DNA of 64,000 bases from the NCBI GenBank assembly GCA_907163375.1, contig CAJQUW010007545.1, positions 240,001-304,000 on the forward strand, in the 5' to 3' direction. Shown piece after piece: positions 1-10,630 of the stretch. The translations under genes were made by a program, and so were the position numbers. This DNA comes from Prostheceraeus crozeri (Eukaryota > Platyhelminthes > Polycladida > Euryleptidae). Within the stretch, counting starts at the first letter, position 1; every line of letters starts with the position of its first letter. The notes below the pieces were generated by a model, which was given only the letters and a program-made list of their open reading frames with translations, did no database searches and was not told where the DNA came from.

Positions 1-247
1 TTGCTCATCCTCCAAATATACCAACACAGCAGTGGTTGAGAAAACATACGCGTCAATATCAGCGAAATGAACGCATACTACAACATCCACTTTCATCAAC
101 GTGTGGTGCTTTTGTACTGTACTTCATCTTAAAACGTTTACATGTATCTCGATTTTGCAATCTATTATTCAAAAACTTTTTCATGTAATCCATCCTTAAT
201 GAAAAAAATGATTTGTAAGTTCTATCATGATTTGAAAATAAAAACAT
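1..247 (-). CDS. Unidentified minus-strand frame at window edge
   Basis: A 62-residue frame with a start at 247 ends at 59; another minus frame is open from about 115 to the window edge. The first residues are basic and Asn/Lys rich. No domain is recognised. It lies downstream of the TBP-like frame on the same strand, so both could belong to one compact gene cluster. Whether it is part of Polinton E1, which lies beyond the cytosine-poor tract, is not shown. It could also be a chance frame in AT-rich DNA. Confidence 0.2.
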
Positions 248-267
248 CTTGTTGAAAATATGTTTTT

Positions 268-534
268 TTATTTTAAATCCGCTGGGTCGTACATACTCAA
301 TGAGATAGTCTTAGGCTCACAATTTGCTTGTACATGAGATTTAGTCCGTAATGACACTTTACTATTATGAAAGTTTGCACATGCACAGGTAACCAACAAA
401 CTAATGAGTAGCGCAGGAAAAAGTTCGGGTTCATAACACAAACTGTAACTGCTGGTACGAATCTTCAAAAATGATAGACTGACACTCAATTGAGTAGAGA
501 TCACCATATTGTCCACAGTCAGATTCGACATCAC
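268..534 (-). CDS. TBP-like protein, second-repeat half
   Basis: The frame has an ATG at 531 and codes for about 87 residues. It contains YEPELFP, the most conserved stretch of the second repeat of TATA-binding protein, whose Phe inserts into the TATA minor groove. An NMV triplet sits 25 residues earlier, where TBP has NMV 26 residues earlier. After YEPELFP comes an F followed by SKVSL, where TBP has F then SGKVVL. Length and spacing fit one TBP half-repeat; the first repeat is not visible upstream in any frame. TBP binds TATA promoters and nucleates transcription initiation. The rest of the sequence diverges strongly from animal TBP, so a virus-like element's own copy or a fast-evolving TBP relative is more likely than a recent host TBP pseudogene. 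An overlapping acidic frame starting at 549 is the alternative reading. Confidence 0.55.
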   Translation of the reverse strand: MMSNLTVDNMVISTQLSVSLSFLKIRTSSYSLCYEPELFPALLISLLVTCACANFHNSKVSLRTKSHVQANCEPKTISLSMYDPADLK

Positions 535-681
535 ACACCTCTCCCTCTTCCATATCCGACGTTTAAGTCTTTGTGCCTCCTAAGCGCATGGGACTGCGCC
601 GGATGAAGAGAAAAGGGCGCCGAGAATCTGTTACAGTCCATTGGGAAGAGTGAAGATTCCGTGAATTGTTCATCTTCACCA

Positions 682-982
682 CTACATTTGAGGACGGCCC
701 GGGTAATATTGCAGTTTGGAAAGTTGTTGGTGTATTGTTAGTGAGATCGATTTTGGTGTAGAGTCTGAAGCGACCGGAGAATGTTCACGGATGGTTGTAG
801 CGATGGCGTTCATGATGAAAGAATAGGTATATTGAGCGATGTACCTTCCTTTTATACTGTATCCCACTACTCTTGATGAAAAGTGAAGTTAGTTTGAAGT
901 TGGGATTTGATAGAGGTGAATTCGCCGATTGTTGACGCGCAGCAGATGCGATTTCCTCAATACGTGAATTGATTTTTTTCAT
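682..982 (-). other. Minus-strand short frames and TATA-driven leader
   Basis: Two overlapping short frames (682-867 and 785-982) lie upstream of the TBP-like frame. Neither matches a known family. The second begins with a Lys/Ile-rich stretch, and its ATG at 982 is the last ordinary-composition sequence before the cytosine-poor tract. They may be leader or 5' exon sequence, or chance. Confidence 0.15.
849..856 (-). promoter_or_regulatory. TATA box upstream of TBP-like frame
   Basis: On the minus strand the sequence reads GTATAAAAGG, a consensus TATA box. A start codon lies about 45 nt downstream (near 812), and the TBP-like frame follows about 300 nt further on. It is a plausible core promoter for this cluster. 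Confidence 0.4.
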
Positions 983-984
983 TT

Positions 985-3900
985 AGAAGTTAGTAAAGTA
1001 TATAGTAGAGTAGAGTATATAAGTTGGTAAGTAGGTTAGTAAGTTGTTAAGAAGTGGAGTAGTGAGTTATAGTAGTGGGTAAGTATGTATTAACAGTATA
1101 TAGTATTAGGTAGGTAAATTAGTTAGATGAAGGAGTATAGTGTATAAGTTAGTGGAAGGAGACTAGTAGTAATAGGAGAAGAGTATATGAAAGTTTAATG
1201 AGGTACAGTAGGAGTTTAATACGATAAGTATAGTTAAGAGGGGTAAATTGAAGAGTTTAGTAGTGGAAGTATTTGTTGTTAAGAGTATAGTGTGATTGAG
1301 GAGTTATGAAAGTGTATTGTGTATGTTTAAATCAGGGTAGTGTGTTAAGAAGTAAGAGTATAGTGTTAAGAGTTATAAGAGTAGTTGAGGTTAGAGGAGA
1401 ACGTAGGGGTGAATAGTTTTTATGAGTTATAAGTAGTAAGTATAGAGGTTAAGTGTGAAAAGTGTTTGTAGTTTTGTAGTAAAGTGTGTGAAGTATGTTC
1501 AATGGAGTGAAGTAGTTTATGTAGTAGATTGAGTAAGGAGTATAGTAGTATAAGTAGTTGTAGAGTAGGAGTAAGTAAGTAATTGGTGAAAGAGCGGTCT
1601 AGTAAGTTGTATTTATTACGTGAGAGTATAAGTGAGTAAATGTTAGTATTAGAGAGGTGAGTAGTTTAGTAGGTTAAAAGGTTTTTTTTGTTAGGTTAGC
1701 GGTAGTGTGGATGATTATGTGAGTATAAGTATTTTAGAGTTGAGAGTAAGTATGGTATGTGAGGAGTTGTTTAGGGAAAAAGTATAAGGTAGTAGAGTTA
1801 AATGTTTGAGGAGTAGAAGTTTGGACGAGAGGAGTGTAGATAGTTTAGTAGTCTTTTAGTAGTGTGAGTTTAGTTATTTAGTAGGAGTTGTTGTAGTTTA
1901 GTTAGTGATTTGTAGTCAAGGTAGTGAGTTAGTAAGTTTTGTAGGAGTATATCGAGGGAGTTTAGATTGTTGGGAAGATTGAAAGGTTAAGTTGAAAGGG
2001 GTTGTAGAACTGTATTTGTATTTTGAGGATTAATATGTAGGATAGTATTGTTATGCGTAGGTTAAGTGTGAGGTGGTAGTAAGTGTAGTGATAGAGTTGT
2101 GAATGTTAAGAGAATAGTTAGTTATGGGAGGAATTGGAGGGATTTTGTAAAGTGTGTAGGTTGTATATTAGGTGTATTTATTGTGTGTTTGGTCTGAGTA
2201 TTTTGTATTTTATGTTAGTTTAGTTTGAAAGGTAGTAGGTAGTATTGTAGTATAGTTAGTTAGTATTAGTATAGTTGTAGAGTATAGAGTTAGTAGTTGT
2301 TGATATAAAGAGTGTAGGAGGTTGTTGAGTTAAAGGTAGTATAGTAGTTTGGTGTGTGGTTGTTAGTATTTGTAGTATAGTATTCTATTATTTGGAAGTT
2401 AAAGGAGTATAAGTTTGATAGGTAATAAGTGGTGTTAGGTTTGAGGTAAATAGGTATGTTGACGATAAGTGTGTAAGTAATTTGTGTAGAGATGTTTGGG
2501 ATGTTAGATGAGGGTTTGTTGCTTATGGAGTTTGTTAATGTTATTTGGGGTGTGTTGAGTGTAAAGAGGGGAGGATTAGTTTAGAGTGTAGGATTTGTGT
2601 TATAGGAGAGAGTGATGGATAGTTGTATAAGTTTATTAAGTATTGGAGTTTTGTAAGTAATGCTTAGTTGTTAGTTATAAGTTGATTAAGTTAAGGTTAG
2701 GTAGTAGAATAGGAGTTTTGAGTTAGTAGAGGTTTTTAGTTGTAATAGTTAGTGTAAGAGTGATATGTATTGTGAGATTTGTGTGAGGTAATAGTTATGT
2801 ATTGTGCTTAAGTAGTTATAGGAGAAGTAATATATAGATTGTCTAGTTTAGTTGTTGAGTTGGGAGTGTGTAAGTAGAGTTTATTAGTTGTAGGAATTGT
2901 ATAGAGTTTAGAAGTAATTGTAAGAGAGTTTGTCTAGAGAATAGTAAGTTTAATAGTTTGTAGGAGTTATTGTAGTGAGTAGTATTAAGATGAAAGTTTT
3001 AAGGAAAGTAATGTAAAGTAAGTACTATACGTTAGTAAGTAGTGGGTAAGTATCAGTGAGTAGGTAGTTATTAGTGTAGAATAGTAGTAAGTATTTAAGT
3101 ATTATTAGATATTTAGTTTAGGAGGTTAGTTTATGAGAAGGAAGTATTAAAAATAGTAGGAAAAAAGTAGTTGTTAGTTACGTGATGTGAACGTGTAAGT
3201 ATAGTTTATTTTGGAGAAGGTAGAAGAGTATTAGAGATCGATAAAGAATGGAGTAAAGTAAGGAGATGATAGTTGTATATGTTTAAAAGGGGTAGTTAAG
3301 TTGGTGTTAGAGGTTGTGATTAGTATAAAGTGAGATAGTAGGAGTAAGTTAAGTAGTAGAGTTAGTTAGTATTTTAAAGGAAGTTTAAAGTGGTGGAAAG
3401 AAGATATCTAAGGAAGATAAAAGTATAAATATAGTTATATAGTTTATATAGTTAGGTGGAAAAAGAGTGGTATAAAGGTAAATATGAAGACGTAGGAGGT
3501 GAGTTTCCCCATGTAGTATTTGTGAAGTTGTTGTGTAATAGAGTAAAGAGTGATTAGTTAGGTAAGTTTTTAGGTAATTGAGTAGTAGTGTTAGGAGTTA
3601 ATAGAGTAATAGTAAAGAATATTTATAGTAAGTTTTCGATAGATGGTTAAGTAGTATATGTAAGTAAAATTTATTAACGGATGGATGTATTAAGTTATAG
3701 TATTTAACAGGGTAAGATTGTAGTTGTAGGGAGTATGGATGTGAGTGTATGAATAGAAGAGTTGAGTATAGTAAGATGAGGTTTAGTAAATGGAGGAGGT
3801 AGAAGTTTATTATTGAGTTTTTGTAAAGTATGTAGTAATGAGTAAAAAAGATGTAAGCTTATGAGTTAAAGTAGTTGTATAAGTGAGTTTTGAGCATTAT

Positions 3901-6640
3901 GTAAAAGAGTTAAAGTAGAAAGATACGTGAGGTAAATGGGTAAGTAAGTATAGTAGTGTTGTGTGGAAGTATTTTTAAAAAAAAAAGGAGGTGGTAGTGA
4001 TAGTGGTGTATAGTAGTGAGAGATATAAGTTTGATAATTAAGTAGTGGTACGAGAGAGTAAGAGTTTCTGTTTGTTGTAAGTATATATGGTGTTTAGTGA
4101 AAGAAGTAGTAGTAAAAGTATTAGAAGAGTAGGTTGAGTATTTATAGTGTGTAAGAAAGAGAGGTGAGTAAGTAGTATAGAGGAAGAGCTGTAGTATTTC
4201 AATTAAGTAGATTGAGAGTAAGTAGTTTTAGTTTTTGTTGTGTTATTTAGGGTAAAGGTATAATTGTATTAGTGAGTAGTATTTTTGTGAGTATTGAGTG
4301 AGTAAGTTTAATAGATGTAAGTTTGGATGTTAAGTATGAGTATAAAATTAGTGTAAGCTAAGAGTTTGTAGTATTAAGTCAGTAGTTAAGTATTAGTAGA
4401 TAGAGTATAAAAGTAGTTTAGATTGTTGTTAGAAGTATGTAGAGGTTATGAGGATGTAGTATGTAGGGAGTGTTGTAATAAGAGTGAGTTTAAGTAGGAT
4501 TAGAGAAGTATTTTAGAAAGAAGTATTGGTGAGTAAGGAGTATTAGTTTAGTTATTGAAAAAGTTTATAAAGTAGGTAGGTAGTTAAGTAAGTATTAGTA
4601 TAGAGTTATGTAGGTGGAGTATTAAAGTAAAGGGTTATTTAGGGGAGAGAATAGTAAAGTATTTTGTTTGATGGTAGTAGTGAGTAGCATTATATTTGAT
4701 GTGTTATAAGAAGTTAGTTTGTATTTAGAAGGGTAAGTGTGAGTCAGTAATAGTTAGTAGTAGTGATGGATAAGTACGGTGTGGAATAAGGTGATTAGTA
4801 AGAGTAGTAGGAGTAAGTGGATTTAAGATTGTAGGAAGTATTAGTATTAGTAGTGTTTATAAGTAAGTATGTTTAAGAGAAAGAGTTTTGAGCAAGTTGG
4901 GGGAGTTGAGTTAAGTAGGAGTTGTGAAATCAGTGTAAGAGTAAATAAGTTTAGAAAGTTATTAGTTAGGTATGGTGAGTATATAGTTGAAGGTAGTTAG
5001 TTTTGTTGAAGGTAGTGTAAAGGAGAGTAACAGTGAAGACGGATAGTGATTAGATAGGTAAGGTTGATAGTAGTAAGTGGGGTTCATGAAGGTGAGTGAG
5101 AGTAGTTAGTGAGTATGTAGTTATAGTATGTCTTAAGTAGAGTAGTGGGTAGTATAAGTAGAGTTAAGCAGTTGGGAAGTGTGGAGTGAGAGTGTATTTA
5201 AGTTAGGTTGAATTTGTGTTGGAATTAGTATGTATTGGAGTGGTTGGTTAATATTGTTAGTATTTAGTAGTATTAAGTGAGAGTACGAGTATGTAGTATT
5301 TTTGTAGAAGTTGGAGAGTTTGTTTGAGTATTAAGTATAGAGAAGTAGTTAGTGTATAGGTAGTGAAAAAGAGTTTTAAAGTTTAGATAAATAGAGTAGG
5401 TTATAGGGAAGTATTGATTGAGGGTAAGGGAGTTGATTAGTAGTAGTCGTATAGTTGTAGTAGTAGTGTAGTATGAGTTTGTAGTAGTGGTGTGTAAAGA
5501 AGAATAGTAAAGTATAAAGGTAAACGTTAGTAGTTGAGTACAGTGAGTTAAGATAGTGAGAGAGTTTTGGTAAGGAGTTTAGTGTGAGGGAAGTTAGTTG
5601 TAGCGTGTTTAAGTGAGAGATATAGAGTATTAGTATATTAATAGAAGTAGTTTAGTATAAGTAGTATTTCAGGTTTAGTTAAATTAAGTTGATTAGTATA
5701 GTAGTAGTCAAGAAAGGTATAGTATATGGAGTAATAAGTAAGTTTAAAAGGTAAGTAGTAAAGTGAGAGAGTTATATAGTAAAGATTAAAGTTAAAAGTT
5801 GTAGAAGTTTTAGTTGAGGGAGAAAAGAGATTGTAGTTATAGAGTAGAAGTAGTAAGTAAGAAGGTAAGTATTTCAAGTTTGTTGAGTAGAGTTAAGAAG
5901 TAGTGGTGAGGTAGGTATCTAGTTAGGTTAAATATTGAGTAGTTTGTATAGTGTAGTTCTAGTAAGGGTATTAGTTTTCATAAGTTAGTTAGGAAGTCGA
6001 CAAGGAAGTTTAGTAGTATAGTGGAGTTAGTCGTTTAAGTAAATAGTTGTTGTTATTAGCAGTGAGTATAGTTATAGTAAGTAGTTTTAGTATGAGTATT
6101 TTTAGTAGTAAAGTGTATGCAGTAGTTACAGTAGAAGTTAATATAATGTGTCATAAAGTAGAATTAGTGTATAGTTGGGAAGTGGGAGTAGTATTATTAG
6201 TAGTAGTTGTGAGTGGTTAAGTTATAAAAGAAAAAGAGAAGGTAGTGTAGAGATGGTAGTGAGTTCCTAATAGTAGTTTAGAACGTAATAAGATGGAAAA
6301 GTCGGGAGAGTGAAGGAGTTGTATTAGGATAGGTTTTGGGGGGGGTTTTTTAAGTAGTGTAAAGTAGATTGATAGTAGTTAAGGGAGGCTAGTGAATAAA
6401 AGTAGTAGTGAGAGGTATGAAATGCGGTATTAGTAGTAGAGAGTGAAAATAGTAATTATGGTAAAGTTTGAGGTGTAAAGGTTGAGAAGTGTAGATAGAT
6501 TTAGTAAGTGTTTAGTTAGTAAGTAGTAGATAAGTAGATTAAAAAATAGGCCAATAGTGGTATGAGATAGTAAAGTATTAAGTTCAAGTAGTGAGTTAGA
6601 TAAGTCTGAAGTTAGGTGATTAGTAGATTAAAGAAGTATT
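985..6640. other. 5.6-kb cytosine-depleted tract
   Basis: The plus strand is built almost only of A, G and T. In 13 sampled 60-nt lines I counted 20 cytosines (about 2.6 %), while one fully counted line holds A 21, G 19, T 20. The complement is therefore nearly G-free. It is not a clean tandem repeat: words such as AGTAG, GTAAGT, TTAGT and AGTAT recur in irregular order. All plus frames are closed by TAG, TAA and TGA. The only long minus frame (5638-5877) is Tyr/Leu/Thr/Ser rich, as a G-free strand forces. Composition changes abruptly at about 985 and about 6640, inside or beside element genes. Candidate explanations are degenerate AGT-type simple sequence, slippage products, or an assembly or sequencing artefact. 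Confidence 0.85.
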
Positions 6641-6843
6641 ATAGTGAAGAATTTAACTAAGTTTGGTATAGTCTCATGTGATATGTTAAAGTATTTCAAG
6701 TCCTTCATGATATGATGTAGAGATTGAAAATGACGATAAGATAAAGCAAACTCTCTTCTCACATTTCCAGTTGAATCTTTGAAATAGACGTTTCGATCAT
6801 GATCCGTTTCAATACGTTGTAGGGAGTCTAATTTCCAACTCAT
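6628..6843 (-). CDS. Small PC4-like protein, copy 2, C-terminus lost
   Basis: The 71-residue frame starts with SWKLDSLQRIETD and is clearly related to the neighbouring frame at 6866-7234 (shared pattern LDSLQ.I..D.D.NV.FK.S.G..R....L..R.F..L..IM.DL.YF). The pattern of short beta strands, then L-W/Y-R-x-F-x-x-L and a helix, recalls the PC4/Sub1 DNA-binding fold; this is a guess from pattern alone. PC4 proteins bind single-stranded or melted DNA and act in transcription or replication. Its last residues fall in the cytosine-poor tract, so the natural C-terminus looks replaced. Confidence 0.4.
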   Translation of the reverse strand: MSWKLDSLQRIETDHDRNVYFKDSTGNVRREFALSYRHFQSLHHIMKDLKYFNISHETIPNLVKFFTIILL

Positions 6844-6865
6844 GATGTGTGGTAGTCATGTCTGA

Positions 6866-7234
6866 TTAAGATTTGCATAGTAGGGCGATGAACTCACGAC
6901 GAATAAATGCCATGATGGAGCGATGTATATATCTTCTATACTTCTCCCAATTGTATTTGCGAAATGAGAAACAGTTTGCGGAATGAGAATGGTAGATTTC
7001 AATTTCATTTCTGTAATGTTGAAGCCAAACTTGATCACCCAAGGAGATGAATCTTAATGTTTCAAAATATTCCAAATCCCTCATGATATCATTGAGGTTG
7101 ACAAATTGTCGCCATGTTAATGTAATTCCTCTTGATGTATGACCATGAGAATTTTTGAAATGTACGTTTCCATCACGATCAACTCTGATATATTGTAGAG
7201 AGTCCAAAATCCAAGTCTTCATGATGTTATGCAA
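6866..7234 (-). CDS. Small PC4-like protein, copy 1
   Basis: A 122-residue frame, with the likely start at MKTWILDSL a few codons in. The N-terminal half matches the paralogue just downstream. The C-terminal half (from about LGDQVWLQHY) appears to repeat the same strand-strand-helix pattern with a W-x-x-Y motif, so the protein may be a double module. It is divergent from the capsid-associated gene that begins at 7258, with only about 24 bp between starts, so the two probably share a promoter. The PC4-like assignment is tentative. No counterpart is seen in the second Polinton. Confidence 0.45.
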   Translation of the reverse strand: MHNIMKTWILDSLQYIRVDRDGNVHFKNSHGHTSRGITLTWRQFVNLNDIMRDLEYFETLRFISLGDQVWLQHYRNEIEIYHSHSANCFSFRKYNWEKYRRYIHRSIMAFIRREFIALLCKS

Positions 7235-7257
7235 AGTTGCAGATCAGCAATATAAAA

Positions 7258-8691
7258 ATGTCGTTTTATCATATTTTGCTTAGCAATGCGGCTACAAAGA
7301 GATTTACTAGTAATCGAGCCGCACTCTTTTCTACTCCCATTGATCATGCACAACAGCTAAATGGAAATTGGGAAGTGGGTGTCACTCAACTTGTTTATAG
7401 CAACTGTGTCTATACTTTTGATCATGAGGTGATGACTATTAATATGAGGCGTACAGCTGCTAACCAATGTGAAAAGGGGTGCCGAGTATACATTCCACAG
7501 TGGCCAAAGAAAGATCTCTTATCATGTAAAAAGTTTATATATGATTTCTTGAATAAAGCGTGTTAACATATTGCCCAATTTACTCCGCACAATGATGATT
7601 ATACTTATGTACATCATGTAGTTGAGAAAGATTGGATTGTTGGTTTAAGTCCAAGTTTAAGAAATGATTTAGGCTACCTCGCTAGCGCCTTAACAAGCTA
7701 TGATAATTTTAACGTTAATTACCACATAAGTGGTCATAAACAGTTAGTATATCGAGAGGAAGCTTATTATGTAGATCTTATTCCAAGAAATGAGAAGACG
7801 TTGGTGAAGAAGATTGTGATTAAGCCAAGAAAGACAAACATGACTCCTGAAACATTATTGAAGAAATTTAATTATCTCCTTCGAGTTGATGACAAACAAG
7901 TGGCAACATTGACTTATATCAAATCATCTAATCATATTGCAATAAGTAAATTAAATGATGATGATCTAGTATTAGTTTGTTCAAAAGATTTTCATCAGTT
8001 CTTACATCGTTCTGCAGCTGTTCATGGAAAATCTGATATGCAACATTTACCATGTGAAAGGTCAAATCAATTTGATACAGAATGGTCCGTATCTTTATAC
8101 AGAAAGTGTGTAGAGCTTTTAGGTGGTATCTTACATGAAACAAGAGTGTTGATGCCTCGCATTATTACTTCGGTTAAATTGGTTGTAGATTATTTAAATG
8201 AAGTGATTAATGACCAACATATTTCATTTTCTGAAAAAGAAGGTACTTTGTCTCTCACTATAAGTGGAAAAGGTGTTGAACTAATTATGGATAAAACTCT
8301 AATGGACATTTTGGGTTTTGATCAAAATATCTTTAAAAGTGGTACTGTAACCAAAGCTAGCGCAGACATGTCGCTATCGCGTCGTATTAACTATTTTCAG
8401 ATATATTCCAATATTGGTGAAGATGTACGTGTGGGAGATGTTGAAGCTCCATTGCTAGCAATGATACCATACCAGCCAAAAAGCTGCAGTATTTTATCTG
8501 AGCATACTTTCAAGAAAGTGCATTATACAAAGCTGAAATCAAACTACATCCCACAAATTGATATTGCCATTTATGACGATGCTGGTGCGTTGATTCCTTT
8601 TCATAAAGATGCTGTGACAAGTATCACACTCCATTTCCGAATGAATGAGTTAATGCAAAAGTATGCTAATATATTTTTCCAATGTGAATAA
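7258..8691 (+). CDS. Polinton capsid-associated-type protein A (fossil)
   Basis: The start ATG at 7258 gives MSFYHILLSNAATKRF. The N-terminal module has the pattern S-F-hydrophobic-hydrophobic-x-L-x-SNA...L.G.WEVGV..., which is shared with the next gene and is common in Polintons and related viruses. The role is not established; a virion surface, vertex or attachment role is inference. The gene ends with TAA one base before the ATG of the next gene (TAATATG), so the two are tightly coupled. It is broken (about two breaks). Its near-identical relative lies at 32201-33666 on the other strand. Confidence 0.7.
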
Positions 8692-8692
8692 T

Positions 8693-10213
8693 ATGGAAAG
8701 TGAAAATAAGGACTCGTTTCTAATCTACTTACCCAGTAATGCTTCTATGAATAAATTTCCCAAAAATAAACCATCAGACTATCGAGTAGAATTAAATCGC
8801 CCACTGCATTTAGAAGGTGAATGGGAGGTTGGCGTTTCTAGTATTTGCTATGATAGCAATATTCAGAATGTGAATGATTTGGAAGAAATGATATTGACTC
8901 CTCGCACCCATGATGGAATAACGATGAATAATACATTTCAGTTCCCATACAATTTAACATCAGATGGAAAGTGGAACTATGAATGGATTCAGATAAAATC
9001 AGATTCTTATGAACCATTTGGGAATGAGAAAATTATTAAGGCATTCAACAGTGGTAATACTTCCATCATGAAGAATAAAAATCAGAAAGCTTATGAGTTT
9101 ACTATCTATCATTGGAGTGGGAGACAGTTCCTCCGCTTTCATTCTTTTACTAAAGGTCTTACGCTGAGGTTAGATAATGAATTCTATCCACATCTTGGTT
9201 TTGGTCATGGACTACATCTAACATCAATTGCTACTGCAAATGTTAAAAAAGTTTATTCAAATCGAATCAACAAATTTCATTATAGATTTAAAATATTTGA
9301 TGAAGATGTTGTAGAATGCGAAGAACGCATCATTTTGAAAAAGCGTGGTGTTCAACCTTTATCACTTATTGAGTTAGTAAAACGATGGAATGAGACTGTG
9401 GGTAAGAAGTATGGAGAGAAAATTATGGCGAACAAAAATAAGTTGGTTATTCAGAAATATAATGACAAACTTACAGTTTATTTCTCTCCAACCTTGCGTC
9501 ATTTTGTAAGACATTATACACCTATTATTGGAAGCGGTGTGTTGTATGCTTCTCATGAATATCACACTAAAGCTGATTCAGTTAATGATGAATGGTGGGT
9601 GGACATCTATGGCGATCGCATCAAGAAAATTTACCAGTCTTATGAAGAATCTAAAGTTGCTATCAATATAATGCCGCGTCTATATCATACAGTTGAAAGC
9701 TTCATTCATGTAGTAAATCCTTATATACAACAGAAGTTGAAGCATGTGATGAAAAGTAAATATGATGTAAAGACACACCACATTTCGTTTTCAATTGAAA
9801 ATCAACGCGTTGTTCTGAAACTGGGTGATGACATTCAATGTCAATTGAGTAAAAATTTGAAAAAACTCTTTGGTTTTGCAATGCTACAAACTGTGTTTGC
9901 TGCTGCGCATACGATTGGTATAGAAACACCAATGACACTTGATAAACATGAACAGCACCTTTACATTCAAAGTGATTTGATTTTACCTATTTCTGTTGGT
10001 GAGAAAAAAGAATACATTTTACGTGATTTCATTCATGATAAAGACGCTTCATATGGAATAGTCGAGAAGATGTTCGAATCTATTTTCTATCATCCCGTCG
10101 TCAAACAAACTATACCCTCTTATGCTATCAAAATTACCAATGGTTTACAAGAGTGCATCCATGTGAAAGATACTAAATCCCTCGTAACTTTAGTGTTTCG
10201 GAAAACAAAGTGA
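8693..10213 (+). CDS. Polinton capsid-associated-type protein B
   Basis: An uninterrupted frame of 506 residues from ATG 8693, which directly follows the upstream stop and begins MESENKDSFLIYLPSNA. An in-frame Met further upstream would overlap the previous gene and is less likely. The N-terminal module (FLIYLPSNASM..FP.N...Y.V.L..PL.L.GEWEVGV) is homologous to that of protein A. The rest contains further beta-rich sequence with no motif I recognise. It differs from its copy at 30679-32199 at about ten residues. A structural virion role is likely from its family and position, but penton, fibre or another role cannot be told apart. The frame looks whole. Confidence 0.75.
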   Translation: MESENKDSFLIYLPSNASMNKFPKNKPSDYRVELNRPLHLEGEWEVGVSSICYDSNIQNVNDLEEMILTPRTHDGITMNNTFQFPYNLTSDGKWNYEWIQIKSDSYEPFGNEKIIKAFNSGNTSIMKNKNQKAYEFTIYHWSGRQFLRFHSFTKGLTLRLDNEFYPHLGFGHGLHLTSIATANVKKVYSNRINKFHYRFKIFDEDVVECEERIILKKRGVQPLSLIELVKRWNETVGKKYGEKIMANKNKLVIQKYNDKLTVYFSPTLRHFVRHYTPIIGSGVLYASHEYHTKADSVNDEWWVDIYGDRIKKIYQSYEESKVAINIMPRLYHTVESFIHVVNPYIQQKLKHVMKSKYDVKTHHISFSIENQRVVLKLGDDIQCQLSKNLKKLFGFAMLQTVFAAAHTIGIETPMTLDKHEQHLYIQSDLILPISVGEKKEYILRDFIHDKDASYGIVEKMFESIFYHPVVKQTIPSYAIKITNGLQECIHVKDTKSLVTLVFRKTK

Positions 10214-10630
10214 AGTCTTTATACAACATTTATTGAAATATGTGCATGAATGTGAAGCAAGACTTTATACAACATCCACTGAAAATATATACATCAGCAC
10301 ACTTCAATAAACATTGGTATATACGAAAAGTCTTTTTACTTCGTGAAGGGTGGAAATATACAGGGATAGGAAAAATGTCTTTCAGTGGAAAAGTCATCAC
10401 ATGGGGAATGTACAGATGTGGACACATATTCACAAGGAAAAAACAATCTCATGCGATACATAAAACAACAATGTTTATCTACAGAAATCAACATCAAAAT
10501 ACTAAGTTAAGGATGATTATGCTAAGACGTCTCCTGAATGTGGTAGTGTGGGTTTAATTCTTTTGGGTGGTGGTATGCCTGTATCAGGATGTCCATGTGG
10601 ACGAGATATGTTGTGTTCTAACCAGCACCT
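10214..10630. other. Spacer between capsid-type genes and polymerase
   Basis: About 400 bp separate the 3' ends of the converging capsid-associated and polymerase genes. It contains a repeated phrase (GACTTTATACAACAT-like, near 10215 and 10260) and AATAAA-like signals for both strands. A 105-residue plus frame (10240-10557) has no recognisable content. Polyadenylation signals are the most likely function. Confidence 0.4.

Noticed and set aside
5638-5877. 79-residue minus frame rich in Tyr, Leu and Thr
   Set aside because: A G-free strand cannot make most stop codons in this direction (TGA and TAG need G), so long frames of Y/L/T/S arise by composition alone.
10240-10557. 105-residue plus frame after protein B
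   Set aside because: No recognisable content, absent as a frame in the matching part of E2; it lies in the region of converging 3' ends.
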